IMG/VR virus record: IMGVR_UViG_3300030098_006700
Coordinates: 13,856 to 43,571 of that record
DNA: 29,716 nt
Origin: a virus
Direction: 5' to 3' (one strand)
The notes below the pieces were generated by a model. The model worked only from the letters and a program-made list of their open reading frames with translations, was not told where the DNA came from and searched no databases. A program made the translations under genes and the position numbers. Shown piece by piece: positions 1 to 7,636 of this stretch; the stretch's first letter is position 1; every line of letters starts with the position of its first letter.

Positions 1-117
1 AACCGTATGTCACATATTGATGAATACAAAGGTGCTATTGTTTTCTTATGTTCAGATGCTAGCAGCTACATGACAGGAGAGAATCTTGTTATTGATGGAG
101 GAAAGTCAGTATGGTAG
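1..117 (+). CDS. Short-chain dehydrogenase/reductase, C-terminal end (partial)
   Basis: The frame is open from the first base and ends at TAG 115-117, giving the last 38 residues of a protein whose start lies outside the window. The tail contains [20 protein letters not shown], the usual C-terminal signature of classical FabG-like short-chain dehydrogenases (substrate loop end and the final strand). The NAD(P)-binding and catalytic parts are not visible, so the substrate cannot be named. In legionaminic acid loci of Campylobacter a short-chain dehydrogenase (PtmA) sits next to the CMP-sugar synthetase gene; that is a contextual parallel, not proof. The stop overlaps the next start by 7 bases, which suggests coupled translation with the cupin gene. 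Confidence 0.85.
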   Translation, partial: NRMSHIDEYKGAIVFLCSDASSYMTGENLVIDGGKSVW

Positions 118-482
118 CGAAACACACAATTCACCCTCCTATGAAATATGTTGAAAAAGGCTGGGGTTATGAAAAATGGATCATTAATAAACAAGAATAC
201 TGTGGCAAACTTTTATTTTTTAAAAAAGGTAAGCAGTGCTCATGGCACTATCATAAAAAGAAAGATGAAGTTTTTTACCTACAGTCTGGTAAGATGATAG
301 TTCGATATAGTGACGGGGATAATCCAGAGTTAGCAAACGAAATCATACTTGAATCAGGGCAAAATTTTTATGTTTATACTGGCTTAAGGCACCAAATGTA
401 TGCGTTAGAAGATTCAGAATTATTTGAATTTTCTACTCAGCATTTTGATGAAGATAGCCACAGAATTAGAAAAGGAGATTAA
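111..482 (+). CDS. Cupin-domain protein of the sugar cassette
   Basis: A 123-residue single-domain cupin. Motif 1 is visible as W45-H46-Y47-H48 followed by E53 and G60, and a later His in GLRHQM (about residue 94) would complete a two-His/Glu/His metal site. The N-terminus ([10 protein letters not shown]) and the metal motif resemble the cupin domain of mannose-6-phosphate isomerase/GDP-mannose pyrophosphorylase proteins, and small cupins of this type occur in nonulosonic acid gene clusters. Its reaction is not known from sequence; sugar isomerisation or epimerisation is an inference. The ATG at 111 has a strong ribosome site GGAGG at 97-101, inside the preceding gene, and the stop is immediately followed by the cytidylyltransferase gene. 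Confidence 0.85.
   Translation: MVAKHTIHPPMKYVEKGWGYEKWIINKQEYCGKLLFFKKGKQCSWHYHKKKDEVFYLQSGKMIVRYSDGDNPELANEIILESGQNFYVYTGLRHQMYALEDSELFEFSTQHFDEDSHRIRKGD
473..477 (+). promoter_or_regulatory. Ribosome binding site that sets a TTG start
   Basis: AGGAG lies six bases before TTG 484-486. It favours this TTG over the in-frame upstream ATG at 424, which would extend the cytidylyltransferase 20 residues beyond the family's normal N-terminus and deep into the cupin gene. Confidence 0.7.
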
Positions 483-483
483 A

Positions 484-1173
484 TTGAAAAATATTAAAGA
501 TGTAGTTGTATTAATTCAAGCGCGCCTTTCATCGCAAAGATGTCCTAAAAAAATGGTAAGACCCTTTGCTGATACAACATTAACTGATTTAACTATTGAA
601 AAGCTTTTATCGTCGAGTATAATTCCTAAAGAAAATATTTGTTTAGCAGTGCATGAGCCGGAACTTATTGAAATTGGCGAAAAACATAATATAAATGTTT
701 TTGTCAGAAGTAAAAAGTCTTCAATGGCCGAAGGGGAATCTATGCACACTCTTTATGAGTGGTGGGATAAGATTCCATATAAATACATTGTTATGGTAAA
801 TGCTTGTGTTCCATTTTTGAAAATTGAGACAATAGACAATTTTGTGCAAAAATATATTGATTCATCATCCACTGGTATGTTTGGTGTTGTAGAAAAAAAG
901 AATTATTTTTGGGATAAAGACGGAAACTGCTTAACACCACCAACAGAGGCTGTTATGAATACTAAAACAGCCGATGTAATATACGAGGCTGCCCATTGTC
1001 TATATGCTAGCAGTATGGAAAGTATTGGTAATAATATTTGGATGGGCGACTTTCGGAAAAAGGACGATATCGAGTTGGTAACTGTACCAGAAAACGAAAT
1101 TTTTGATATAGATTATGAGTGGGAATTTAAATTATACGAAGAGCTTTACAAAGCAAAGGTTAATAATGGATAG
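484..1173 (+). CDS. CMP-nonulosonate (acylneuraminate-type) cytidylyltransferase
   Basis: About 229 residues from TTG 484. Enzymes of this family transfer CMP from CTP to a 2-keto-3-deoxy sugar acid, giving the donor used by glycosyltransferases. The N-terminus has the nucleotidyltransferase loop VLIQARLSSQRCPKKM, close to the SpsF/NeuA signature (I-x-A-R-x-x-S-x-R-x-x-x-K). Further on are VNACVPFL (the metal and sugar region seen as N-x-x-x-P-F in NeuA proteins) and a C-terminal EIFDIDYEWEF, matching the D-I-D-x-x-x-D/E metal-binding end. It lies three genes before a NeuB-type synthase, which supports a nonulosonic acid substrate. Whether the sugar is sialic, legionaminic or pseudaminic acid cannot be decided. 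The last 8 bases overlap the dehydratase start. Confidence 0.8.
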   Translation: MKNIKDVVVLIQARLSSQRCPKKMVRPFADTTLTDLTIEKLLSSSIIPKENICLAVHEPELIEIGEKHNINVFVRSKKSSMAEGESMHTLYEWWDKIPYKYIVMVNACVPFLKIETIDNFVQKYIDSSSTGMFGVVEKKNYFWDKDGNCLTPPTEAVMNTKTADVIYEAAHCLYASSMESIGNNIWMGDFRKKDDIELVTVPENEIFDIDYEWEFKLYEELYKAKVNNG

Positions 1174-2164
1174 TAAGTTTATAGACGGTAAAACTTTTTT
1201 TATTACCGGCGGAACTGGCACTTTAGGAAAAGCTCTTGTATTAAAGATAAAATCATGTGGTGGTAAAGTTGTTGTTTTTAGCAGAGATGAAGGAAAGCAG
1301 GCACTTCTCTATGGCCATGATAGCAGTATTATTAGAATTATTGGGGATATTAGGGATTATGATAAACTGAATGTATCCATAAAAAGAAGCAAACCAGATA
1401 TTATAATACACACTGCAGCGCTTAAAAGAATTGATGATATGGAGTTTTACCCAGACGAGTGTGTAAAAACGAATATTGAAGGTTCTGAAAATGTTGCAAA
1501 AGCAGCTTTTGAAAACAAAGTCAAAAAATGTATTTTAATCTCAACTGATAAAGCGTGCCAACCTGTTAATGTATATGGTTCATCTAAGTTTATTGCTGAG
1601 AGGGTGTTTACTAATTATGATTATTTTTCAGAACATACAATATTCTCATCTGTTAGATATGGTAACGTTCTTTGCAGTAGGGGTTCATTCATACCACTGT
1701 GGCTGTCCTTATTAAACGATAATAAAAAGATTAATGTAACATCTTTAGAAATGACTAGGTTTCTTTTTACAATTAACGATGCGGTTGACACTGTATTAGG
1801 TGCTGTTAAGCACTCTGAAGGTGGCGAGGTATTTATTCCACAAATACCTTCCTATGATATGAGAACAATCATAAACGCAATAAAAGTAATACATGCCGCA
1901 GAAGTTCAATATAATGAAGTAGGATTAAGGCCTGGAGAAAAACTGCATGAAGATATGTTAGCGTTAACCGAACTTCCATTTACTTACAAAGTTGACAATA
2001 TTAATCTTTTGTGTGTTAGGCCACAATATACAAACCGTTTGCACAATAAAAAATGGAAAAAATATACTGGCACTCATTTTAATTCTGCTTTGCATGTATC
2101 TGATGACACAAAATCTCTAGTTGATTTAATAATAAGAGGAAGTAAAGAAAATGAATCTCAATGA
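1166..2164 (+). CDS. PseB/CapD-type sugar-nucleotide 4,6-dehydratase
   Basis: A 332-residue extended SDR with start ATG 1166, preceded by AAAGG. The Rossmann loop is GGTGTLG (residues 15-21). The catalytic set is visible as D128-K129 (in STDK) and Y137 in Y-G-S-S-K, with K129 and Y137 eight residues apart, as D132/K133/Y141 are in Helicobacter FlaA1 (PseB). Other family marks are VRYGNVLCSRGS and, near the C-terminus, RPGEKLHEDM. PseB-like enzymes remove water across C4-C6 of UDP-GlcNAc and may epimerise C5, the first committed step to pseudaminic acid; relatives start routes to FucNAc or QuiNAc sugars. The usual next enzyme, a PLP aminotransferase, is not in this window. An upstream in-frame ATG (1115) would add 17 residues without family support. 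Confidence 0.85.
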   Translation: MDSKFIDGKTFFITGGTGTLGKALVLKIKSCGGKVVVFSRDEGKQALLYGHDSSIIRIIGDIRDYDKLNVSIKRSKPDIIIHTAALKRIDDMEFYPDECVKTNIEGSENVAKAAFENKVKKCILISTDKACQPVNVYGSSKFIAERVFTNYDYFSEHTIFSSVRYGNVLCSRGSFIPLWLSLLNDNKKINVTSLEMTRFLFTINDAVDTVLGAVKHSEGGEVFIPQIPSYDMRTIINAIKVIHAAEVQYNEVGLRPGEKLHEDMLALTELPFTYKVDNINLLCVRPQYTNRLHNKKWKKYTGTHFNSALHVSDDTKSLVDLIIRGSKENESQ

Positions 2165-2960
2165 GACTGTTTTAATTACTGGAACAACTGGGATGTTAGG
2201 TAAACAGTTTTTGAGTTTTTTTAAAGATAAATATAAAAATGTATATACTTTAAATAGACAAGACGGCGACTTACTGAATTTTCATTTTGTCAAAGATTAT
2301 ATCTGTAAAATTGATCCTGATATAATTATTCACTGCATCGCTGATACAAACTTAGAACGTTGTGAAAAACAAGAAAAACAAACACTCTTACTACATTGTG
2401 GGTTGACTCATTGTCTATCATCTAATGATTGTAAGGTCGTGTATATATCAACATGTTCAGTAATACAACCACATAATTTTTATGATAAAACAAAACTTCT
2501 TGGTGAGCAAATATGTCTTTTAAATAACAAAAACAGCGTAATAGTAAGAACCAATATATATGGATCAAATTCAAGCTCGGGAAATTCATTATTTGAGTGG
2601 GCCTACAATAGTTTTGCTAGCAATAGACAGGTGACAGGATACTCTGATGTATTCTTTAATGCAATTTACACTAAACAGCTTGTAAGATCTGTATATCACC
2701 TTATTAAAAATAATCACGTAGGTGTTATTAATATCGCGGGCGATTATTCGATCAGTAAGTTTGAATTTTTACAGAAAATATGTAAAATTTTTAACTTTAA
2801 TGAATCTCTTTTAATTGAAGGTAAACAGCCAACAAATTTTTCTGTAAATAGAAACAAAGACATAACGTTAAATATTGACGAGGCAAAACAAAAATACAAT
2901 ATTAAACTAGAATTAGAAAAAGGTATAGTTGAACTTAAAAAAGATTTGGAGATACAATGA
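2151..2960 (+). CDS. RmlD-like NDP-sugar 4-keto reductase
   Basis: A 269-residue SDR of dTDP-4-dehydrorhamnose reductase type. It begins VLITGTTGMLGKQF (Rossmann loop G-x-x-G-x-x-G), has the RmlD-like segment DPDIIIHCIADTNLERCE, and the catalytic Y-D-K-T-K followed by L-L-G-E. Such enzymes reduce the C4 keto group made by a preceding dehydratase, so a two-step partnership with the gene at 1166 is plausible, giving a 6-deoxy sugar nucleotide rather than, or in addition to, a pseudaminic precursor. The start overlaps the dehydratase by 14 bases; AGAGGA at 2135-2140 is a possible ribosome site. The nucleotide attached to the substrate (UDP, dTDP or GDP) cannot be inferred. Confidence 0.8.
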   Translation: MNLNETVLITGTTGMLGKQFLSFFKDKYKNVYTLNRQDGDLLNFHFVKDYICKIDPDIIIHCIADTNLERCEKQEKQTLLLHCGLTHCLSSNDCKVVYISTCSVIQPHNFYDKTKLLGEQICLLNNKNSVIVRTNIYGSNSSSGNSLFEWAYNSFASNRQVTGYSDVFFNAIYTKQLVRSVYHLIKNNHVGVINIAGDYSISKFEFLQKICKIFNFNESLLIEGKQPTNFSVNRNKDITLNIDEAKQKYNIKLELEKGIVELKKDLEIQ

Positions 2961-4027
2961 AAGACATTATTATAGATAATAAAAAGATAGGCCCGAACCA
3001 ACCAACCTATTTTATAGCAGATATTGCTGCTAATCACGATGGTGATTTAGAAAGAGCAAAGATGTTATGCAAGCTTGCAAAAGACAGCGGCGCCGATGCA
3101 GTAAAATTTCAACATCATAACTGTAAAAAATATGTAAGTGATTATGGATTTAGAAATTTAGGAGGCAAATTTAGTCATCAGTCTTCATGGAAAAAATCAA
3201 TTTATGACACGTATAAATCAGCAGAAGTGCCAACGTCTTGGACGACTGAATTAAAAAAATATTGCAATGAAATAGAAATAACAATGTTTTCTACACCTTA
3301 TGACATAGAAATGGTAGAACATTTAAATGATTATGTAGACTGCTATAAAATTGGCTCAGGTGATTTGGCATTTAATTTAATGATAGAAACTGTCGCTAAA
3401 ACAAAAAAACCAGTTATGATAGCAACTGGTGCTTCAACGTTAGATGAAGTTGTAAACGCCGTTGAAATTTTAAGAAAAAACAATGTTGATATAGTCTTGA
3501 TGCAATGCAATACAAATTATACAGGCAATGATGAGAATTTCGATTTTATCAACTTAAATGTTTTAAAGACATACAAAAATTTGTTTCCAGATGTTATTAT
3601 TGGTTTAAGTGATCACACACACGGCCCAGTTACAACTTTAGGTGCTGTTGCTTTGGGAGCAAGAGTGGTTGAAAAACACTTCACTGATGATAATGATAGG
3701 CACGGCCCTGATCACCCTTTTTCTATGAATCCAAAATCATGGAGAGAAATGGTTGATCAAACAAGAATATTGGAAAGATCTATGGGAACTGGCATTAAAA
3801 AAGTTGAAGACAATGAAAAAGAAACAGTAGTATTACAAAGAAGGGCTATGAGACTTGTAAGAGATTTAAAACAAGGTGATCTGATCACAATGTCAGATTT
3901 TGAGTTCCAAAGACCGTGCCCTGAAGACGCGTTATCAATAAATAAATTTAACGAAATTATAAATAATAAGGTAAACAGAAATATTTTATGTGGTGAATAT
4001 ATTAGAGCCGAGGATATTGATTTATGA
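2957..4027 (+). CDS. NeuB-family nonulosonic acid synthase
   Basis: A 356-residue two-domain protein of normal family length. Residues 1 to about 285 form the TIM-barrel synthase: FIADIAANHDGD (residues 19-30, family motif E-I-G-x-N-H-x-G), GADAVKFQ, MFSTPYD, YKIGSGD, MIATGAST and GLSDHT. Residues from about 290 form the SAF antifreeze-like domain (RLVRDLKQGDLI to the end). The enzyme condenses phosphoenolpyruvate with a 6-carbon N-acyl hexosamine to give a 9-carbon 2-keto acid, the defining step for sialic, legionaminic and pseudaminic acids. The acidic residue of the first motif is Asp22 instead of the common Glu. This gene, with the cytidylyltransferase, is the strongest evidence for a nonulosonate pathway. 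ATGA overlaps with both neighbours suggest tight coupling. Confidence 0.92.
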   Translation: MKDIIIDNKKIGPNQPTYFIADIAANHDGDLERAKMLCKLAKDSGADAVKFQHHNCKKYVSDYGFRNLGGKFSHQSSWKKSIYDTYKSAEVPTSWTTELKKYCNEIEITMFSTPYDIEMVEHLNDYVDCYKIGSGDLAFNLMIETVAKTKKPVMIATGASTLDEVVNAVEILRKNNVDIVLMQCNTNYTGNDENFDFINLNVLKTYKNLFPDVIIGLSDHTHGPVTTLGAVALGARVVEKHFTDDNDRHGPDHPFSMNPKSWREMVDQTRILERSMGTGIKKVEDNEKETVVLQRRAMRLVRDLKQGDLITMSDFEFQRPCPEDALSINKFNEIINNKVNRNILCGEYIRAEDIDL

Positions 4028-4554
4028 TGATATCACCTGATGAAAGAGTAAATTTAACACCAATCGAAGTTGAAGATCTCGAAACCATCAGGAGTTGGAG
4101 GAACAGCCCCAATATTCAAAGGTATTTAAGAGAATATAGATTGTTTTCTAAAACTCAAAAAGCAGAATGGTACAATTCTATGGTTAACAATAATAAATTT
4201 GAAATGTTTTTAATTAGAGATAATCAAACCTGCGAAGCGGTTGGTGTATGTGGGTTAACATATATAGATTGGGTTAATAGGCATGCTGATTTACATATCT
4301 ATACTGGTAAACAAGAACTGTGGATAGATGAATTGTATTGCCCCAGGACTATGAAACTTATGCTTAATTATGCTTTTAAATTTTTGAATTTAAATAAAGT
4401 ATGGGCAGAGATATATGAAATAGATAATAAAAAAATTGATTTTTTTATAAAAAACGATTTTAAAGTAGATGCAACGTTAAGGGAACATTACTATTATAAT
4501 GGAAAATATTATAATTCTCACATTCTTTCATTGTTAAAGTGTGATTATGAATAA
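4024..4554 (+). CDS. GNAT-family sugar N-acetyltransferase (PseH/RimJ-like)
   Basis: A 176-residue protein with the RimJ/PseH layout: start VNLTPIEVEDLETIRSWRN, a central strand AVGVCGLTYIDW, then a helix and the terminal FFIKNDFKVDATLREHYYYNGKYY that closes most members. PseH and its relatives acetylate the 4-amino group of the UDP-sugar made by an aminotransferase in nonulosonate routes, and the location directly after the NeuB gene fits this. Compared with RimJ proteins the acetyl-CoA loop (R/Q-x-x-G-x-G/A) is weak here: KQELWIDELYCP is found where it should be, so activity is less certain. The start has two ATG codons in tandem (4024 and 4027); the first forms an ATGA overlap with the synthase stop. 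Confidence 0.8.
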   Translation: MMISPDERVNLTPIEVEDLETIRSWRNSPNIQRYLREYRLFSKTQKAEWYNSMVNNNKFEMFLIRDNQTCEAVGVCGLTYIDWVNRHADLHIYTGKQELWIDELYCPRTMKLMLNYAFKFLNLNKVWAEIYEIDNKKIDFFIKNDFKVDATLREHYYYNGKYYNSHILSLLKCDYE

Positions 4555-5233
4555 CGTTATGTTTATTGGAGCACACCCAGATGATGTTGAGTTGGGTTGC
4601 GGTGGCACCATTTATAAGTATTCACAAATGGGCTACGAAATTTTAGTTTTAATAATTGCAGAAGGCAGTAGTGCCCGTTATGACGACTTGGAGCAAAATA
4701 AAGATTTAATAAACAAACAAATAACTGAACGCAAGGAAAGTTGCAAAAAATCTTTGACAAATTTAGGAGTAAAGAAATTTAAATTTTTTGATCTTCCATG
4801 TGGAAGATTAGACACTGTTCCACTTTTAGATATAAATAAGATTATAGAAAAACAATTAAATATCTTTAAACCCAACACAATATTTACTCATTCAAGCGTT
4901 GATACAAATAAAGATCATCGAATAATTTTTGAATCTACCAAGATAGCTACAAGACCATTCGCATACCCATCTATTAGTAGAATATATTCTTATGAAGTAT
5001 TATCATCCACAGAGTGCAGTTACACAGATGTTTTTAAGCCAAATCATTTTGTTTCCCTCAATAAACAACAAATAAATAAAAAGGTTGAATCACTGAATTT
5101 TTATAAATCAGAAATGAGGGACTACCCCAACCCTCGTTCACCTGAAGGTATTGAAACTTTAGCAAAGTTTAGGGGTATGCAAATTGGCAAACATTATGCT
5201 GAATCATTCGAAGTTTTAAAGAGTTGGTCATGA
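4547..5233 (+). CDS. PIG-L/LmbE-type N-deacetylase
   Basis: A 228-residue zinc-dependent deacetylase of the PIG-L family, which removes acetyl groups from N-acetylglucosaminyl substrates. The N-terminal signature AHPDDVELGCGG (residues 9-20) supplies the zinc ligands His10 and Asp13 and the general base Asp12; the second motif H115-x8-H124 (in FTHSSVDTNKDHR) supplies the third zinc ligand. Start ATG 4547 fits the family N-terminus; an in-frame GTG at 4541 would add two residues. It overlaps its upstream neighbour by 8 bases and the formyltransferase downstream by 4 (ATGA). The order deacetylase then formyltransferase suggests that an acetyl group is removed to free an amine that is then formylated; this is inference. 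Confidence 0.9.
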   Translation: MNNVMFIGAHPDDVELGCGGTIYKYSQMGYEILVLIIAEGSSARYDDLEQNKDLINKQITERKESCKKSLTNLGVKKFKFFDLPCGRLDTVPLLDINKIIEKQLNIFKPNTIFTHSSVDTNKDHRIIFESTKIATRPFAYPSISRIYSYEVLSSTECSYTDVFKPNHFVSLNKQQINKKVESLNFYKSEMRDYPNPRSPEGIETLAKFRGMQIGKHYAESFEVLKSWS

Positions 5234-5874
5234 AAATATGTTGCGTTGGATATCGCCCATGGGCCTTGGAAATATATGACTTTGTAGAAAACAATGATTA
5301 CGAAGTTTTAATTATTAGGTCTAAAAAAGAATATAACGAAGATAAAATAATAGAGTATGATCCTGATTATATATTGTTTTATGGGTGGAGTTGGATTATA
5401 AATTCAAAACTATTAGAGGACTTTAGGTGTATAATGTTACATCCATCGCCACTGCCAAAGTATCGCGGCGGTAGTCCAATACAGAATCAAATTATTAACG
5501 GCGAGTTAGACAGCGCTGTGACATTATTTTTAATGGATTCTGGTATTGACACTGGTGATATTTTAGCACAAGAATATTTATCGCTCGAAGGAACATTATC
5601 AGAGATATTTGCTCGAATTACTGAAATTGGCAAAAAACTAACTCTTGATGTTTTAACAAATAACTATAGCAGAAGAAAGCAAGATGATAAGAACAGTACT
5701 TATTTTCCTAGACGCAAGCCATCACAAAGTGAAATAACTATTGACGAGATAATGACAAAAAGCGGAGAATATCTGCATAATAAAATTAGAATGTTGCAAG
5801 ACCCATACCCTAACAGTTTTATTAGAACTTCAGATGGTAAAAAACTAAAAATTATTTTGAGCGAATTGGAATAA
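5230..5874 (+). CDS. Fmt/ArnA-like sugar N-formyltransferase
   Basis: A 214-residue protein with the methionyl-tRNA/UDP-aminosugar formyltransferase fold. Visible are the loop HPSPLPKYRGGSPIQ (from His71), TLFLMDSGIDTGDIL with Asp107, and YFPRRKPSQSEITID with IRMLQDPYPNSF near the end, as in ArnA and Fmt. Such enzymes pass a formyl group from N10-formyl-tetrahydrofolate to an amine. His71 and Asp107 are 36 residues apart, equal to the His110 and Asp146 spacing in E. coli Fmt, but the catalytic Asn expected two residues before His is Met69. It lacks Fmt's long C-terminal tRNA-binding domain, so a sugar substrate is more likely than Met-tRNA. ATG 5230 overlaps the upstream TGA; an in-frame TTG at 5224 is less likely. 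Confidence 0.85.
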   Translation: MKICCVGYRPWALEIYDFVENNDYEVLIIRSKKEYNEDKIIEYDPDYILFYGWSWIINSKLLEDFRCIMLHPSPLPKYRGGSPIQNQIINGELDSAVTLFLMDSGIDTGDILAQEYLSLEGTLSEIFARITEIGKKLTLDVLTNNYSRRKQDDKNSTYFPRRKPSQSEITIDEIMTKSGEYLHNKIRMLQDPYPNSFIRTSDGKKLKIILSELE

Positions 5875-5876
5875 AC

Positions 5877-6755
5877 ATGAAGTGGACAAATGAAATAAAT
5901 CAATTATCATCACCTCTTAAGAAATCAAGCTTCTTAAGTTCAAGAGGAGATTTTATTAAGCTCCTTAAGCATGGCACGTTGTTTTTAAGAGGTGCTATAG
6001 ATAACCTAGGAGCAAGTAGCCTTTATACCAGTAAAGAAGTTGTATATCAAAATTTTAAATATTTAGAAAAGTTTAAAAATTCTAAAATATTGATTATTGG
6101 TGCTGGCCCATCTATAGAGAGAGGTTTTGATGAGTCAGAATATGATTATATCTGGAGTTGTAATAATTTTTACAAGAATGAAAATTTAAAAAAATACTCA
6201 ATTGATTTAGTTACTTTGGGGGATGAAATAGATTTAAATGATCAAGCGCTGCAGCAATATTTGAACGAAAACAAGACGATAACATGTTTTGAAAACTACT
6301 ACACTAAGCCTGCGGAAATGAAAAACTTCAAAGAGAAATATCCAGACTCTACGTTTTGGGCTATGACTAGATATCATTCTAGAATTGGCAGTATTCCACG
6401 GCTTGTGTGTATGGCGGTCCTATTAGGAGTCAAGGAGATCCACCTTATAGGAATGGATGGTTATGTGCCTAAAAATAAAAATTATAGCAATAGTACATTC
6501 GAGCCAAATAAAAAGAGTTCTGGTACAATTGAGGATGTTTCTAAAGATGAAGAAGAAGTACTTGCCCATTATCGTGAACAATATTTGGCAATGTGGGATT
6601 ATCTCCTTCACGATATAGGTCAGAACGTATTATTTGTAAATTTGGGCCATGAACATGTTTGTAATTTATCAACAGATGTTTTGACACAGGTTTTGGGTGG
6701 TGACTATCGCGATTATCTTTACAATCCTGACAGTCGAAAAGGTGGACAAGAATGA
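5877..6755 (+). CDS. Maf/DUF115-like putative nonulosonate transferase
   Basis: A 292-residue protein. A central nucleotide-binding motif ILIIGAGPSIERG (about residues 70-82) and the strand IHLIGMDGY (about 189-197) recall the G-x-G-P-S-L and final G-x-D motifs of DUF115/Maf proteins and of GT42 CMP-sialyltransferases. In Campylobacter, Helicobacter and Aeromonas, Maf proteins are needed for transfer of pseudaminic or legionaminic acid to flagellin. The N-terminal 60 residues are basic and have no recognisable domain. Given the CMP-activating and NeuB genes nearby, transfer of a CMP-nonulosonate to a protein or glycan acceptor is a good hypothesis but has not been shown; related folds include pterin pyrophosphokinases (MptE). 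It starts two bases after the formyltransferase stop and overlaps the next gene by 4. Confidence 0.6.
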   Translation: MKWTNEINQLSSPLKKSSFLSSRGDFIKLLKHGTLFLRGAIDNLGASSLYTSKEVVYQNFKYLEKFKNSKILIIGAGPSIERGFDESEYDYIWSCNNFYKNENLKKYSIDLVTLGDEIDLNDQALQQYLNENKTITCFENYYTKPAEMKNFKEKYPDSTFWAMTRYHSRIGSIPRLVCMAVLLGVKEIHLIGMDGYVPKNKNYSNSTFEPNKKSSGTIEDVSKDEEEVLAHYREQYLAMWDYLLHDIGQNVLFVNLGHEHVCNLSTDVLTQVLGGDYRDYLYNPDSRKGGQE

Positions 6756-7636
6756 ATAAATTGGACGGGGAAAGAATAAAGATATTTGAAGCGGCCACAA
6801 ATACTAATATAGAAATCTTATTAGCAGATATTGAAAAGTATGCCGTGAATCCATGCACTTTAGAAAATGTTATTGATAATGATGATTTAAACCAAAAAGG
6901 GCTTCAAGTATATCGATATTTATTATATGATTGGGCTTTTGATGAAAAGAGAAGAAATTTTTCTTTATGGGGTTCCGATTTAGGTGAACAATTAAGAACT
7001 AATGGTTTTATAAAAATGGAAAACCTTTTGTCTGTGCCTGATTTAAAATTACTTCAAAGAAAGGTATTATCTTTACCTCATTTAACGAGGAAGGAGTGTG
7101 AAAATCTTCCGCTAAAAATGGACATTTTAAATAACAAAAAAATACAGAATGTGTTTAAATATTGTCAAGCAGATACATCATACACTGAAGCGGAACTTTA
7201 TCTTAGAAAAATATCACACATAGAACCTGGCGAATATTGTGAAGATGCAAGACAATATAATTTTCATGTTGATAAGTTTTATCCAAATTATAAAGTATGG
7301 TTTTATCCTTTTGAGATCAAGGAGGCACATGGCCCATTGGCATTTTTTCGAGGTTCGCATAAAAATACAGTGAAAAAGATGAAATGGGTTTTTGAAAGAA
7401 GCGTGAAAAATGAAAATTGGAGTAGGCTCCATTTTAATGTAGAAGATTATCATAACAAAACACGCGATCTAGAACTGGGCGAAGAAATTAGATGCGCAGC
7501 GCCAGCGAACACAATGTTTATAGTTGACACCCGAATGTTTCACAGAAGAACACCAGCACCCGTGGGGAAACTAAGATTGAGTTTTAGAGCAATATTAGAT
7601 AGGAACAACATATTCAAGGGAGGAATAAATTGTTAA
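6752..7636 (+). CDS. Phytanoyl-CoA dioxygenase-like (2-oxoglutarate/Fe(II)) enzyme
   Basis: A 294-residue protein whose second half carries the PhyH layout. The iron ligands are visible as His172-x-Asp174 (FHVDKF) and His264 (MFHRRTPA), with Arg275 eleven residues later as the probable 2-oxoglutarate-binding residue (RLSFR). Between them is GPLAFFRGSHK, which matches the G-P-x-x-x-x-x-G-S-H stretch of the family. Members hydroxylate small molecules, lipids or sugars; the substrate here is unknown, and a sugar or its lipid carrier is inferred from the location. The N-terminal 100 residues are not recognised. The ATG overlaps the previous stop by 4 bases, and the end overlaps the FkbM gene by 7. 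Confidence 0.82.
   Translation: MNKLDGERIKIFEAATNTNIEILLADIEKYAVNPCTLENVIDNDDLNQKGLQVYRYLLYDWAFDEKRRNFSLWGSDLGEQLRTNGFIKMENLLSVPDLKLLQRKVLSLPHLTRKECENLPLKMDILNNKKIQNVFKYCQADTSYTEAELYLRKISHIEPGEYCEDARQYNFHVDKFYPNYKVWFYPFEIKEAHGPLAFFRGSHKNTVKKMKWVFERSVKNENWSRLHFNVEDYHNKTRDLELGEEIRCAAPANTMFIVDTRMFHRRTPAPVGKLRLSFRAILDRNNIFKGGINC
7617..7623 (+). promoter_or_regulatory. Ribosome binding site that supports a TTG start
   Basis: AGGGAGG lies six bases before TTG 7630-7632. It is a near-perfect anti-16S match and fixes the FkbM gene start at a rare TTG, as at 484. Confidence 0.75.

Noticed and set aside
424-483. Upstream ATG for the cytidylyltransferase gene
   Set aside because: It would overlap the cupin gene by 59 bases and add 20 residues before the conserved N-terminus; the TTG at 484 has an AGGAG six bases upstream.
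778-785. TATAAATA match inside the cytidylyltransferase gene
   Set aside because: It encodes Tyr-Lys-Tyr in AT-rich DNA and does not precede a gene start at a useful distance.
1115-1165. Upstream start for the dehydratase gene
   Set aside because: The extra 17 residues lie inside the cytidylyltransferase gene, and the family N-terminus starts near ATG 1166, which has a nearby AAAGG.
4831-4838. TATAAATA match inside the deacetylase gene
   Set aside because: It encodes Ile-Asn-Lys in AT-rich DNA, with no start within 100 bases downstream.
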